From a bacterium (GTDB taxonomy: Bacteria > Ratteibacteria > UBA8468 > B48-G9 > JAFGKM01), in contig DAOOVW010000005.1 of the NCBI GenBank assembly GCA_035370465.1, positions 1 to 51,349 on the forward strand: 51,349 nt of DNA, given 5' to 3'. The notes under the pieces are model-generated. The model had not been told where the DNA came from, searched no databases, and saw nothing but the letters and a program-made list of their open reading frames with translations. This document shows, one piece after another, positions 25,832 through 34,759 of the stretch (position 1 is its first letter; the number at the start of each line of letters is the position of its first letter). Position numbers and translations under genes: made by a program.

Positions 25832-25850
25832 TTTACATAAAGGAAAAAAA

Positions 25851-28595
25851 ATGGATTATTCAAAAACAGTTTACTTACCAAGGACTGATTTCCCAATGAA
25901 AGCAAATTTAAGTGAAAGAGAACCACATTTTTTAAAAATATGGGAAGAAAAGGAAATTTACAAAAAAATAATTAAAAAAAATGAAAATGGAGAAAAATAT
26001 ATTCTTCATGATGGTCCTCCTTATGCAAATGGACATATTCATTTAGGGACTGCTTTAAATAAAATCTTGAAGGATATAGTAATAAAATATAAATCATTAA
26101 AAGGATATTATTCTCCATATAAACCTGGCTGGGATTGTCATGGTATGCCTATTGAACATCAAATTTTTACACAATTAAAATTAAAGAAAAATCAAGTAGA
26201 TAAAATTGATTTTAGAAAAAAAGCAGGTGTTTTTGCAAAACAATTTGTAAATATCCAGAGAGAAGAATTTAAGCGACTTGGAGTTCTTGGTGAATGGGAA
26301 GAACCATATTTAACACTTGATAAGGAGTATGAAGGAGATATTATAAAAACATTTGGACAACTATCTCTTTCTGGTTATATTTATCAAACATATAAACCAA
26401 TTTTCTGGTGTATAAATTGTGAAACAGCATTAGCAGAAGCAGAAATTGAATATTATGATATAAAATCACCTTCAATATATGTGAAGTTTAAGGTTATTCA
26501 GGATAATAAAAATAATTTCAGAGATAATACATATTTTCTTATCTGGACAACCACTCCATGGACTTTACCTTCAAATACAGGTATTGCTCTTTCACCTACA
26601 CTTAATTATGCTATTGTCCAAACAGAAAAAGAGGACTTAATTATAGGAGAAAAGTTTGTTTCCCAATTACTTGAGAAAAAAGGCATTAAAGGGAATATTA
26701 AAAAAGTTGTTAAAGGGACTGATTTAGAAGGAGTTTTATATGAAGGACCTATTATAAAAAGAAAATCAAAAGTAATAATGGCTTCCTTTGTTTCAGACCA
26801 GGAAGGAACTGGCTGTGTTCATATTGCACCCGGGCATGGAGAAGAGGACTATAATGCAGGGATTAAAAATGGACTTGAAATTTTATCTCCTGTTGATGAA
26901 AAAGGAACTTTTACAGATGAGGTAAAGGAATTTGCTGGTAAAGTTGTTTTTGATGCAGATAAATTAATAATAGCAAAACTCCAGAAAGAAGGAAATTTAT
27001 TTTTAGAAGAAGAGATTGTTCATTCTTATCCTCATTGCTGGAGATGTAAAAAGCCAGTAATTTATAGAAGCACAAAACAGTGGTTCCTTAAAGTGGACCA
27101 CAAAAATTTAAGGGAATTGTTAAAAAAAGAAATTGAAAAAGTAAATTGGTTTCCTCCAGAAGGGAAAAACAGAATATATTCAATGGTTGAATTAAGGCCT
27201 GATTGGTGTTTATCAAGACAACGAATATGGGGAGTTCCAATTCCAGTTTTTTATTGTAAAAATTGTAAAAAACCAATTATCACAGAAGAGACAATAAAAG
27301 AAATTGAACAACAAATAAGAGAAAATGGTTCAGATATATGGTTTGAAAAAGAAGAAAAACAACTCTTACCGGAAAATTTCCTCTGTCCTTATTGTGGAGG
27401 TAATGAGTTTGAGAAAGAAAAAGATATTCTTGATGTATGGTTTGATTCAGGAGTAAGTAATATATCTGTCTTGAAAGAAAAATATGGACTTAAATGGCCA
27501 GCAGACCTTTATTTAGAAGGCAGTGACCAACATAGAGGATGGTTTCAGACATCTTTAATTGTCTCCTGTGGAACAAAAGGGAAAGCACCTTATAAAGATG
27601 TTGTTACACATGGATTTGTTGTTGATGCAGAAGGCAAAAAAATGAGTAAATCAATTGGAAATGTTATAACACCAGACCAGATAATTAAAAAATATGGAGC
27701 AGAGATATTAAGATTATGGGCAGTAAGTGAGAACTATCAAAAAGATATTAGAATATCAGAAGAAATTATAAAAAATCTTTCAAAAACATATAGAAATATA
27801 AGAAATACAATAAGATTTTTACTTGGTAATTTATATGATTTTGAAATTGAAGAGAAAATTGAGTATGACAATCTTTTTGAAGTTGATAGATGGGCAATCA
27901 ACAAACTTAAAGAAGTTGTCAGAAAAGTTGATAATTATTACAATTCATTTAATTTCAATAAGGGATTTGAAGAAATAAATAACTTCTGTAATATCTCTCT
28001 TTCTTCTTTTTATCTTGACTATCTTAAAGACCGACTTTACACTTATGGTAAAAATTCAAAAGAGAGAAAAACAGCACAACAGGTTCTTTTAGAAATTCTC
28101 TCATCTCTTCTTATGATTATATCACCTGTTCTTTCATTTACATCAGAAGAAGCATATCAATTTTTAAAATGGAAAGACAAAGAGAGTATTTTCCTTAACA
28201 CCTGGCCAGATTTAGGGGAACCGGATAAAAAATTGCTTGATAGATGGGAACAATTTTTTCAGGTAAGGAAAGATATTTTGAAAAAAATAGAAGAAAAAAG
28301 AGAAGAAAAATTGATAGGTAGCAGTTTAGAAGTTAAAGTTACAATAAAAACTGAAAAAGAACAAATTGAGTTTTTAAAAAGTTTCCAGAATATAGAAAAA
28401 CTTTTAATGGTTTCTCAAGTTAATTTTATAGAAGGGAAAGAAGAAATAATTGTTGAAAAGACAGATTATAAAAAATGTCAGAGATGCTGGGGATATTTTC
28501 CAGAAGTAGGGAGAAATACTGAATTTCCTGACTTATGTGATAAGTGTATAAAAGTAATAAAAGAGAATGTTAACAGATTAGAAAGTAGTGAGTAG
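25851..28595 (+). CDS. ileS: isoleucyl-tRNA synthetase
   Basis: Charges tRNA-Ile. The class-I signatures are GHIHLG (61-66; HxGH type) and KMSKS (about 597-601); the editing domain contains WTTTPWTLPSN and a C-terminal zinc finger CQRCWGY...CDKC is near residue 876. I start at the ATG at 25851, with AAAGGA before it, rather than at 25821, which lies inside the flavodoxin gene; length 914 residues. No T-box leader is visible, and there would be no room for one unless it lies before the flavodoxin gene. Confidence 0.96.
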   Translation: MDYSKTVYLPRTDFPMKANLSEREPHFLKIWEEKEIYKKIIKKNENGEKYILHDGPPYANGHIHLGTALNKILKDIVIKYKSLKGYYSPYKPGWDCHGMPIEHQIFTQLKLKKNQVDKIDFRKKAGVFAKQFVNIQREEFKRLGVLGEWEEPYLTLDKEYEGDIIKTFGQLSLSGYIYQTYKPIFWCINCETALAEAEIEYYDIKSPSIYVKFKVIQDNKNNFRDNTYFLIWTTTPWTLPSNTGIALSPTLNYAIVQTEKEDLIIGEKFVSQLLEKKGIKGNIKKVVKGTDLEGVLYEGPIIKRKSKVIMASFVSDQEGTGCVHIAPGHGEEDYNAGIKNGLEILSPVDEKGTFTDEVKEFAGKVVFDADKLIIAKLQKEGNLFLEEEIVHSYPHCWRCKKPVIYRSTKQWFLKVDHKNLRELLKKEIEKVNWFPPEGKNRIYSMVELRPDWCLSRQRIWGVPIPVFYCKNCKKPIITEETIKEIEQQIRENGSDIWFEKEEKQLLPENFLCPYCGGNEFEKEKDILDVWFDSGVSNISVLKEKYGLKWPADLYLEGSDQHRGWFQTSLIVSCGTKGKAPYKDVVTHGFVVDAEGKKMSKSIGNVITPDQIIKKYGAEILRLWAVSENYQKDIRISEEIIKNLSKTYRNIRNTIRFLLGNLYDFEIEEKIEYDNLFEVDRWAINKLKEVVRKVDNYYNSFNFNKGFEEINNFCNISLSSFYLDYLKDRLYTYGKNSKERKTAQQVLLEILSSLLMIISPVLSFTSEEAYQFLKWKDKESIFLNTWPDLGEPDKKLLDRWEQFFQVRKDILKKIEEKREEKLIGSSLEVKVTIKTEKEQIEFLKSFQNIEKLLMVSQVNFIEGKEEIIVEKTDYKKCQRCWGYFPEVGRNTEFPDLCDKCIKVIKENVNRLESSE

Positions 28596-28634
28596 AGAGT
28601 ATAAACTTAAAATTTAAAGTGCTAAATTTAAAAC

Positions 28635-28776
28635 TACAACTTAAAATTTAAAACGAAACAATTTTAAATTTTTTTCTATTGTCAGTTTTGAATTTTACAT
28701 TTTCGTTTTGCACTTTTCGTTTTACATTTTACACTTTTAATCCGCTACAATACCAGTGGACGCTGAAATACTCGCT
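28635..28776. repeat. A+T-rich modular dispersed repeat, copy 2
   Basis: The 230-nt gap after ileS holds the same modules as 15753-15885: the identical 19-mer TACAACTTAAAATTTAAAA (28635-28653), a stretch starting TTTTGAATTTTACATTTT (28686-28740) and a TCCGCT...GGACGCTGAAATACTCG block (28741-28775). Here the pyrimidine block precedes the GGACGCT block, the reverse of copy 1. No gene is seen in the gap. Confidence 0.6.
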
Positions 28777-28825
28777 TTGTGCATATGTGCATAAATTATA
28801 AACAGCACTCTGGGAAGTTTAAAAA

Positions 28826-29305
28826 ATGAAATACTTAATTGATGGTTATAATGTTATTAAAAGTTCATATTTAGGGAAAGAAGGGGACTTAAAGGGGAAA
28901 TTGTCACTTTATCAAATCCTTGATAATTATAAAGCAAACCATCTATCTGTAATTTTTTCTGTTGTATTGGATGGTTTTAATACATCTGATTTCCCTTTTT
29001 TAAGAGATAAAAGAATAAAAACATTCTTTTCTGGTGAGATAACAGCAGATGAATATATTAAAAAAATACTTGAAAAAGGAAAAAGAAATGAAGAAATAAC
29101 AGTTGTTTCAGATGATAAACAGGTTCAAATATCATCTAAACTTTTTGGATGTAATGTTATGTCAGTTGATACATTTCTGAATACTGTAAATCCAAAAGGA
29201 AATAATAAGCCAAAAGGTCCAATAGAAAAAAAAATAAGTTATAGTAAAAAAAAGAAAATAGAGGAGGAATTAAAAAACTATTATGAACTACGAAAAAATA
29301 CTTAA
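28826..29305 (+). CDS. YacP-like NYN-domain (PIN-like) ribonuclease
   Basis: A 159-residue predicted endoribonuclease. The NYN/PIN acidic residues are visible: D6 and N9 in YLIDGYNVIK, D49 in VVLDGFN, D75 in TADEYI and D96/D97 in VVSDDKQV. Bacillus YacP (Rae1) cuts mRNA at the ribosome, and this protein resembles its catalytic core with a Lys-rich tail. GGGAAG precedes the ATG. Its 3' end overlaps the translin-family gene by 23 nt. Confidence 0.85.
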   Translation: MKYLIDGYNVIKSSYLGKEGDLKGKLSLYQILDNYKANHLSVIFSVVLDGFNTSDFPFLRDKRIKTFFSGEITADEYIKKILEKGKRNEEITVVSDDKQVQISSKLFGCNVMSVDTFLNTVNPKGNNKPKGPIEKKISYSKKKKIEEELKNYYELRKNT

Positions 29306-29903
29306 TTTGAAAAAATTGGAAAATGAATTTAGGGATTTTTTTGAACAACAGGATAATGTGAGAGAAGAAACTTTGAAACTGGTAAGAGAAATAGGAAGAA
29401 GTGCATTTAAATCAGTTAAAGAAATCCATCAGGGAAAAATAAAAGAGGCAGAAGAAGAAATAGAAAATGGACTTAAAATCCTTAAAAAAGCAAAAAAATT
29501 ATTATCTAATTTCCCAGAAATATATTATGCTGGTTTTCTTCACTCTGCTGAAAAAGAAATAATAGAAGCACTTATAACTTTATATCTCATAAGAGACAAA
29601 AAAATTCCTGAATTTAACAAAGATGATTTTGATGTAAAAAGTTTTTTACATGGTTTATGCGAAAGTACAGGAGAAATAAGAAGATATATACTTGATAAAA
29701 TAAGAAGTGGAGAAATTGAAGAAATTGAATTATATCTTGAAATAATTGATGAAATTTATTATTTTGTTTTGGAATTTCAATATACAGATGCTTTAACAAG
29801 AGGATTAAGAAGACAGATTGATTATATGAGAGGAATTGTTGAGAGAACGAGAGCAGATGTAACTTCTGCTATAATTTCTTTTCGCAAAGATGAAAAGAAA
29901 TAA
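29283..29903 (+). CDS. translin/TRAX-family RNA-binding protein
   Basis: A 206-residue, almost wholly alpha-helical protein matching the translin fold: REETLKLVREIGRSAFKSVKEIH (28-49), PEIYYAGFLHSAEKEIIEALI (78-98), CESTGEIRRYILDKIRSGEIEE (126-147) and DALTRGLRRQIDYMRGIVERTRADVT (169-194). Eukaryotic translin and TRAX form the C3PO RNase; archaeal relatives act alone. Glutamates E92 and E95 occupy the place of the catalytic ExxE pair of TRAX as I recall it, so nuclease activity is possible. It overlaps the NYN nuclease gene. The GAGGAGG before the ATG is 15 nt away, unusually far. It ends at a bidirectional terminator. Confidence 0.82.
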   Translation: MNYEKILNLKKLENEFRDFFEQQDNVREETLKLVREIGRSAFKSVKEIHQGKIKEAEEEIENGLKILKKAKKLLSNFPEIYYAGFLHSAEKEIIEALITLYLIRDKKIPEFNKDDFDVKSFLHGLCESTGEIRRYILDKIRSGEIEEIELYLEIIDEIYYFVLEFQYTDALTRGLRRQIDYMRGIVERTRADVTSAIISFRKDEKK

Positions 29904-29910
29904 GTTAAAA

Positions 29911-29947
29911 AAGAAAGCGGACTTTTTAGAATAAAGTCCGCTTTCTT
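29911..29947. terminator. bidirectional intrinsic terminator
   Basis: A perfect 15-bp stem (29911-29925 and 29933-29947) with a 7-nt loop, core AGCGGACTTT/AAAGTCCGCT, flanked by A-rich and T-rich sides. It lies between the convergent translin-family and HU genes and can end both transcripts. Confidence 0.9.
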
Positions 29948-29957
29948 CATTTCAATT

Positions 29958-30227
29958 TTACTTTACTGCTTCTTTCAATTCACTTCCTGGTCTGAAAACA
30001 GGAACTTTCTTGGCTGGAATTTTAATTGTTGCACCTGTTTGAGGATTTCTTCCTGTTCTTGCTTTTCTTTTTGCTACTTTAAATGTCCCAAATCCCACCA
30101 ATGTAACAACATCTCCTTTCTTCAACGCCTTTTTAATTGCTTCTATAACAGCATCAACGGCTGCAACTGCTTCTTTTTTTGAGCAAACAACTTTTGCGAC
30201 TTCATCTACCAATTGTCCTTTATTCAT
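29958..30227 (-). CDS. hup: DNA-binding protein HU
   Basis: The 89-residue histone-like dimer that bends and compacts DNA. The start MNKGQLVDEVA, the core VTLVGFGTFKVAKRKARTGRNPQTG (beta arm with the intercalating-proline region NPQTG) and FRPGSELKEAV are classical. GGAGGTGA precedes the ATG. It is monocistronic, with its own promoter and a terminator. Confidence 0.97.
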   Translation of the reverse strand: MNKGQLVDEVAKVVCSKKEAVAAVDAVIEAIKKALKKGDVVTLVGFGTFKVAKRKARTGRNPQTGATIKIPAKKVPVFRPGSELKEAVK

Positions 30228-30258
30228 TTTTTCTCACCTCCTTTCTGTTTTTTATATA

Positions 30259-30286
30259 TTTATAAACTATTTTAAAAATTTGTCAA
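30259..30286 (-). promoter_or_regulatory. sigma-70-type promoter of the HU gene
   Basis: Minus-strand TTGACA (30281-30286), 16 nt, TATAAA (30259-30264). Confidence 0.75.
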
Positions 30287-30410
30287 GAGGAATTTCAAAT
30301 ATGATAAAGGATTTAAAATTATTTGTCAAAAATTTTCTTTACTATCAAGGAATTCCGACTTTTAAAATTTGCAATTTCCCGAACAGAATAATTTTCCTAA
30401 TGGGAGAAAG

Positions 30411-30482
30411 AGGCCTGGGCCGGATTTGAACCGGCGAATAGCGATTTTGCAGACCGCTGCCTTGCCACTTGGCTACCAGGCC
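30411..30482 (-). tRNA. tRNA-Cys (anticodon GCA)
   Basis: On the minus strand the acceptor GGCCTGG pairs with CCAGGCC, the anticodon loop is CTGCAAA with anticodon GCA, the T arm is GCCGG-TTCAAAT-CCGGC, and the discriminator is U, as is usual for tRNA-Cys. CCA is not encoded. It stands alone between the HU and dnaX promoters. Confidence 0.95.
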
Positions 30483-30520
30483 TATTATATTTCTGGAAAT
30501 ATAACTTCTCATAAAATATT

Positions 30521-30549
30521 TTTACACTTCTATATAATTATGATATAAA
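30521..30549 (+). promoter_or_regulatory. sigma-70-type promoter of dnaX
   Basis: TTTACA (30521-30526), exactly 17 nt, TATAAA (30544-30549); the dnaX ATG with its GGAG site lies 48 nt downstream. Confidence 0.7.
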
Positions 30550-30596
30550 ATTACTTTCAGGATGTAAAGAACAATTTTAAAATTATTGGAGAAAAA

Positions 30597-32126
30597 ATGT
30601 ATAAGGTTTTAGCAAGAAAATATAGACCTCTTAATTTTGATGAATTTGTTGGACAGGAAAATATAGTAGAAACATTAAAAAAAGCAATTGAAAAAAATAA
30701 AACTGCATATGCTTACCTTTTTGCTGGACCAAGAGGAAGTGGAAAAACATCAATGGCAAGGGTTTTCGCAAAAGCATTAAATTGCCAAAATGGTCCAACT
30801 ATAAATCCATGCAATAAGTGCGAAATTTGTAATGAAATTTCATTAGGAACAAGTTTAGATGTAATTGAGATAGATGGTGCTTCAAATAGGGGGATAGATG
30901 AAATAAGAACATTAAGAGAGAATGTAAATTTAAGACCATCAAAAGCAAGATATAAAATTTATGTAATTGATGAAGTTCATATGTTAACAACAGAAGCATT
31001 TAATGCACTTTTAAAAACGCTTGAAGAACCACCTGAATATGTAAAATTTATATTTGCAACAACTGCTCCTGAAAAAATACCGCCAACAATTATTTCAAGA
31101 TGTCAGAGATTTGATTTTAAACCACTTACGTTGAAAGAAATAGAAAATAAGGTTTTAGAAATTAGCAAAAAAGAAAATTTCACAATAGAAAAAAAAGCCA
31201 TAGAAGAAATTTCTGAATTTGCTAATGGCTCTTTAAGAGATGTTTTAAGTATAATAGACCAGTTGATTGTTTTTTCAGAAAACAACATTAAAATTGAAGA
31301 TGTAAGAAAACTTTTAGGGATAGTTGATGAAAAAGGGATAGATGAAATTTTGAAACTTTTAGTTGAAAAAAAAGTTAAAGATGCTATTGTATTTCTACAT
31401 AATTTAATTTCACTGGGTAAAGACCCATCTCTTATAATGGAAGGTATTATTAAACGATTTAGAGATATTCTTTTTTACAAAATTGAAGGTGGAGAAAAAA
31501 AAGAAATTTTTTCTTCTTTTGATAATATAACAACTGATGAATTATTACAGGCAAGTTCAATTGTTATTGAATTTAAAGAAAAATTAAGAAGAGAAACACA
31601 ACCGATACTATTATCAGAAATTCTTCTTTTTAAACTTTCTTCTATTCTTGGAAAAGAAATTAAAAATAATGAAAACCAACAGGTAGATATTTTTGAAATA
31701 ACAAAGAAAGAAAAAAATATAAAAGAAGAAACAAAAGAGGAAATAAAAAAAGATACAAAAGAGATGATAATAGAGAAGGAAAGCAGAGAAAACTTAATAG
31801 ATGACATAATTGGAAATTGGGATATAATTTTAAAAGAAATAAAGAACAAAAGCAGAATATTGGAAGCAGCGATAAGAGAAGGAAAAGTTGAAAAATTTGA
31901 AAATGATACTGTTTTTATCTCTTATGAAAAAAAGTTTAATTTTCACAAAAAAAGGGCTGATGAAAATAAAAAAGAAATTGAAAAAATAATAAGTAAATTA
32001 ACAGGGAAAAACATAAAGATTGAGACATTGTTGAAAAATGATACAAAAAAAAATATAATTGAAGATGAAGATGTAAAAAAAATCCTTGAAGAATTCAATG
32101 GACAAATAATTGAAAAGGAGGAATAA
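30597..32126 (+). CDS. dnaX: DNA polymerase III subunit tau/gamma
   Basis: Clamp-loader ATPase of the replisome. Walker A is GPRGSGKT (44-51), the zinc module uses C63, C72, C75 and C78, the DEVH box is at 125-128, and the sensor SRC motif reads ISRCQRFDF. Domain III and a Lys/Glu-rich linker (about 365-400) follow, with a C-terminal domain to residue 509. Several A8-A9 runs occur but none makes a convincing programmed frameshift for a shorter gamma form. It leads dnaX-ybaB, and ybaB follows after 3 nt. Confidence 0.95.
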   Translation: MYKVLARKYRPLNFDEFVGQENIVETLKKAIEKNKTAYAYLFAGPRGSGKTSMARVFAKALNCQNGPTINPCNKCEICNEISLGTSLDVIEIDGASNRGIDEIRTLRENVNLRPSKARYKIYVIDEVHMLTTEAFNALLKTLEEPPEYVKFIFATTAPEKIPPTIISRCQRFDFKPLTLKEIENKVLEISKKENFTIEKKAIEEISEFANGSLRDVLSIIDQLIVFSENNIKIEDVRKLLGIVDEKGIDEILKLLVEKKVKDAIVFLHNLISLGKDPSLIMEGIIKRFRDILFYKIEGGEKKEIFSSFDNITTDELLQASSIVIEFKEKLRRETQPILLSEILLFKLSSILGKEIKNNENQQVDIFEITKKEKNIKEETKEEIKKDTKEMIIEKESRENLIDDIIGNWDIILKEIKNKSRILEAAIREGKVEKFENDTVFISYEKKFNFHKKRADENKKEIEKIISKLTGKNIKIETLLKNDTKKNIIEDEDVKKILEEFNGQIIEKEE

Positions 32127-32129
32127 AAA

Positions 32130-32426
32130 ATGTTTGATAACTTAAAACAATTAGCACAATTAAAACAACAGGCAAATAAAATTGAACAACTTATGAGGTC
32201 TAAAATATTTGAATCATCATCTCCAAATGATGAAGTTAAAATAAAAGTTAATGGAAAGATGGAACTTATATCTATTGAAATAAAAGAAGATATTTTAAAA
32301 AAGGAAAATAAAGCATATATTGAAAAAATTATTAAAAAAACATTTTCTCAATGTCAGAAAGAAGTTGAAAAATGGATGGCAACAGAAGTCGGGTCTCAAT
32401 TAGGTTCTTTTAAATTACCTTTTTAA
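32130..32426 (+). CDS. ybaB: YbaB/EbfC family nucleoid-associated protein
   Basis: A 98-residue DNA-binding dimer of the YbaB fold, with an N-terminal helix (LKQLAQLKQQANKIEQLM) and the conserved core VKVNGKMELISIEI. It is regularly encoded between dnaX and recR. GGAGGAAT ribosome site. In this genome a glycosidase gene separates it from recR. Confidence 0.88.
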   Translation: MFDNLKQLAQLKQQANKIEQLMRSKIFESSSPNDEVKIKVNGKMELISIEIKEDILKKENKAYIEKIIKKTFSQCQKEVEKWMATEVGSQLGSFKLPF

Positions 32427-32440
32427 TAATACAAGAAAAA

Positions 32441-34735
32441 ATGGTTAAAATTGAAAATGGACTTATAAGTTTTTGTTTAAATGAGATTTTGTTTAAGGAA
32501 TGTTTGATGTCTCTTGATGTTGATGATGGTATCCTTAAAAGTGTATCTTCAGAAATTTCAATTAAGGATAAATCTAATTTTATTTTGCATTGTAAGTTTC
32601 CAGAAAAAAATATTGAGTGGGAGATATTTTTTAAGGAAAGTAATGGAGAACAGGTTATTGAATCAAAAATAATGAATTATGGTAAGAGAGCAGTTAAACT
32701 TGGTAAAGTATTTTTATTGGATACTAAAATTGAAGGATTTAGGAATGAACAAGATGAAGTTGCTGTTTTTCCATTACAAATATATGGGCAGAAAGTTTAT
32801 AGAATAGATGACCCCGAAATGCCTGAAAATAGTCAAGTAATAGTTCAATTCTGCAATAATACAAAGAATTTATCTCTCCAAGGTGCTTTTCTGACTTTCC
32901 AAAGGTGCAATACCAAACTTGTAGTTAAAAGGTCAGTCCATGGTCTTGATGGATTGCAAGCATATTGTGATTTTGCAGGATGGGAACTGGCACCGGGTAA
33001 ATCAACATCCACAGAGATATTTCGTATAATAGTTGGTGATAATCCTTATACACAACTTGAAAACTGGGCAGATAAAGTAAAAGATATAATAAAACCGGAC
33101 ATCTGGGAAAATACTCCATTAGGATTTAATGGTTGTGCCTGGGCTATATTTGATGGGAAAGATAATTATGCAAAAGTTGTTTCTGAAAATCTTAATGCTA
33201 TAAATAAACGCCTTGCTGGATTTGGATTTAAATATTTATGGACAAGTATGCATAATTTTGAAGGCGGTCTACCTGGTAACTGGCTTAAATGGAATTATAA
33301 GCATATTCCTTGTGGTAGGAAAAAATTTATAAAGATGGTCCGTAGTAAAGGATTTTTGCCTGGTTTCTGGATAGCACCATTTTATCTCTGTAGTTCCCTT
33401 ACGGATTTATTGAAAGAGTTGGAAGATGCTATTTTACAAAATCTTGAAGGTGAAAAAATGATAGTTTGTGAAGAATGGAGGCACGGAGATGCAGGTAAAT
33501 TACCTAAGAAAGAGCGTCCTTGTATTTACGCTCTTGACCCATCTCATCCAAAAACAATAAAATTTCTTAAAAATGTTTTTAAAACATATAGAAAATGGGG
33601 AATAAGGTATTATATGGTGGATTTTCTTGAAGCGGGAGCAGGCAATATTCATCGTTTTCCTTATAAAAAACATTTTAATAAAAAACTCGTAGCAGGTCCA
33701 GAGGTATATACAAATGCTCTTAAAATATTAAAAAAAACTGCTGGGAAAGACACATATTTGTTAAGTTCTACAGGTCCTCAACTTCACAATGCAGGAATAC
33801 TTGATGGAGTTCGTGTTGGTAATGATTTTGGAGAAGGAAGGGATATTAATAAAGAGTCCTTTTTTTATCCTGCTTCCTATGTAATTAACAAATGTGATTT
33901 CTGGACAGGACCTAAAGAAGCATTGCTTTCACAGGCAGCCAATTATTTCACACACCGGAAATTTTACATTGCTGACTCTTCAAATCTTCTTACAGTAGAT
34001 AAACCTATCCCACTTACTCACGCACAAATACATGCTACTATTCACGCATTCAGTGGTGGACCAACAATATTAGGTGATGATATTCGTAATATTAGTGAAG
34101 AAAGATTAAACATTATTAAAAAAACATTACCAAGAAGTAAAGAAATTGGTTTTCCTGTAGACCTTTTTACATCTGTTTCACCTGATTATCCAAAATTATT
34201 TTTACGCTCTATTGTTAAACCATGGGGTGAATATAAAGTTCTTGCAATATACAATTTTGACCCGGTTCCTAAAAATATAAAAGTGCCTTTTGAAACTCTT
34301 GGAATGGAAAAAGGACAAAGTTATTTAGTGTGGGATTTCTGGAATGAAAAGTTTGAAGGCAAGAGAATAGATAATATTGATATAAATGTCCGACAAGAAA
34401 GTGTTACAGTTTTGAGATTTGTAAAAGATAAAGAACAACCAGTAATACTTGGAACAGATATGCATATTATGATGGGGGAAATGGAAATTAAGGATTTTGA
34501 ATATAATTCTAAAAAAATGGAATGCTGTTTTACAGTTGAAAGACCTAAAGGGGAAAGTGGAACAGTATTTATTTATGCTCCTGAAAACATTTATGTTAAA
34601 AAGACGGATGGTTTGCATATATCAAAAGATGGTAATTATAATACCCTTGTTATAGCAGTGCCATTGAAATTTAAAAAGAAGGTAGTTAAGAAAATCATAA
34701 ATTTTGGACAAATGGAAAAAGATTGCAATTGTTGA
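32441..34735 (+). CDS. GH36/clan GH-D alpha-galactosidase-like glycoside hydrolase
   Basis: A 764-residue protein with an N-terminal beta sandwich (1 to about 205), a TIM barrel (about 210-570) and a C-terminal beta domain. The clan GH-D catalytic aspartates are readable: nucleophile D394 in YYMVDFLEAG and acid/base D462 in RVGNDFGEG. No signal peptide, so it acts in the cytosol on an imported or internal alpha-galactoside or related sugar; the exact substrate is unknown. Ten of about 25 arginine codons are CGN, whereas dnaX next door uses AGA/AGG almost only, which suggests late acquisition. It interrupts the usual dnaX-ybaB-recR order. Ribosome site is weak. Confidence 0.82.
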   Translation: MVKIENGLISFCLNEILFKECLMSLDVDDGILKSVSSEISIKDKSNFILHCKFPEKNIEWEIFFKESNGEQVIESKIMNYGKRAVKLGKVFLLDTKIEGFRNEQDEVAVFPLQIYGQKVYRIDDPEMPENSQVIVQFCNNTKNLSLQGAFLTFQRCNTKLVVKRSVHGLDGLQAYCDFAGWELAPGKSTSTEIFRIIVGDNPYTQLENWADKVKDIIKPDIWENTPLGFNGCAWAIFDGKDNYAKVVSENLNAINKRLAGFGFKYLWTSMHNFEGGLPGNWLKWNYKHIPCGRKKFIKMVRSKGFLPGFWIAPFYLCSSLTDLLKELEDAILQNLEGEKMIVCEEWRHGDAGKLPKKERPCIYALDPSHPKTIKFLKNVFKTYRKWGIRYYMVDFLEAGAGNIHRFPYKKHFNKKLVAGPEVYTNALKILKKTAGKDTYLLSSTGPQLHNAGILDGVRVGNDFGEGRDINKESFFYPASYVINKCDFWTGPKEALLSQAANYFTHRKFYIADSSNLLTVDKPIPLTHAQIHATIHAFSGGPTILGDDIRNISEERLNIIKKTLPRSKEIGFPVDLFTSVSPDYPKLFLRSIVKPWGEYKVLAIYNFDPVPKNIKVPFETLGMEKGQSYLVWDFWNEKFEGKRIDNIDINVRQESVTVLRFVKDKEQPVILGTDMHIMMGEMEIKDFEYNSKKMECCFTVERPKGESGTVFIYAPENIYVKKTDGLHISKDGNYNTLVIAVPLKFKKKVVKKIINFGQMEKDCNC

Positions 34736-34759
34736 AAAGTTTGTGCCTAAATATAACCA

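Noticed and set aside
25832..25850. T-box leader regulating ileS
   Set aside because: Only 19 nt lie between the flavodoxin stop and the ileS start, and no T-box consensus is seen there or before the flavodoxin gene.
30597..32126. Programmed frameshift in dnaX to make a shorter gamma subunit
   Set aside because: A8-A9 runs exist (near 31366, 31493 and 32045), but the first two would cut the protein near residues 260-300, inside the conserved clamp-loader core, and no stimulating stem or internal ribosome site is visible. Such runs are common in this A-rich genome.
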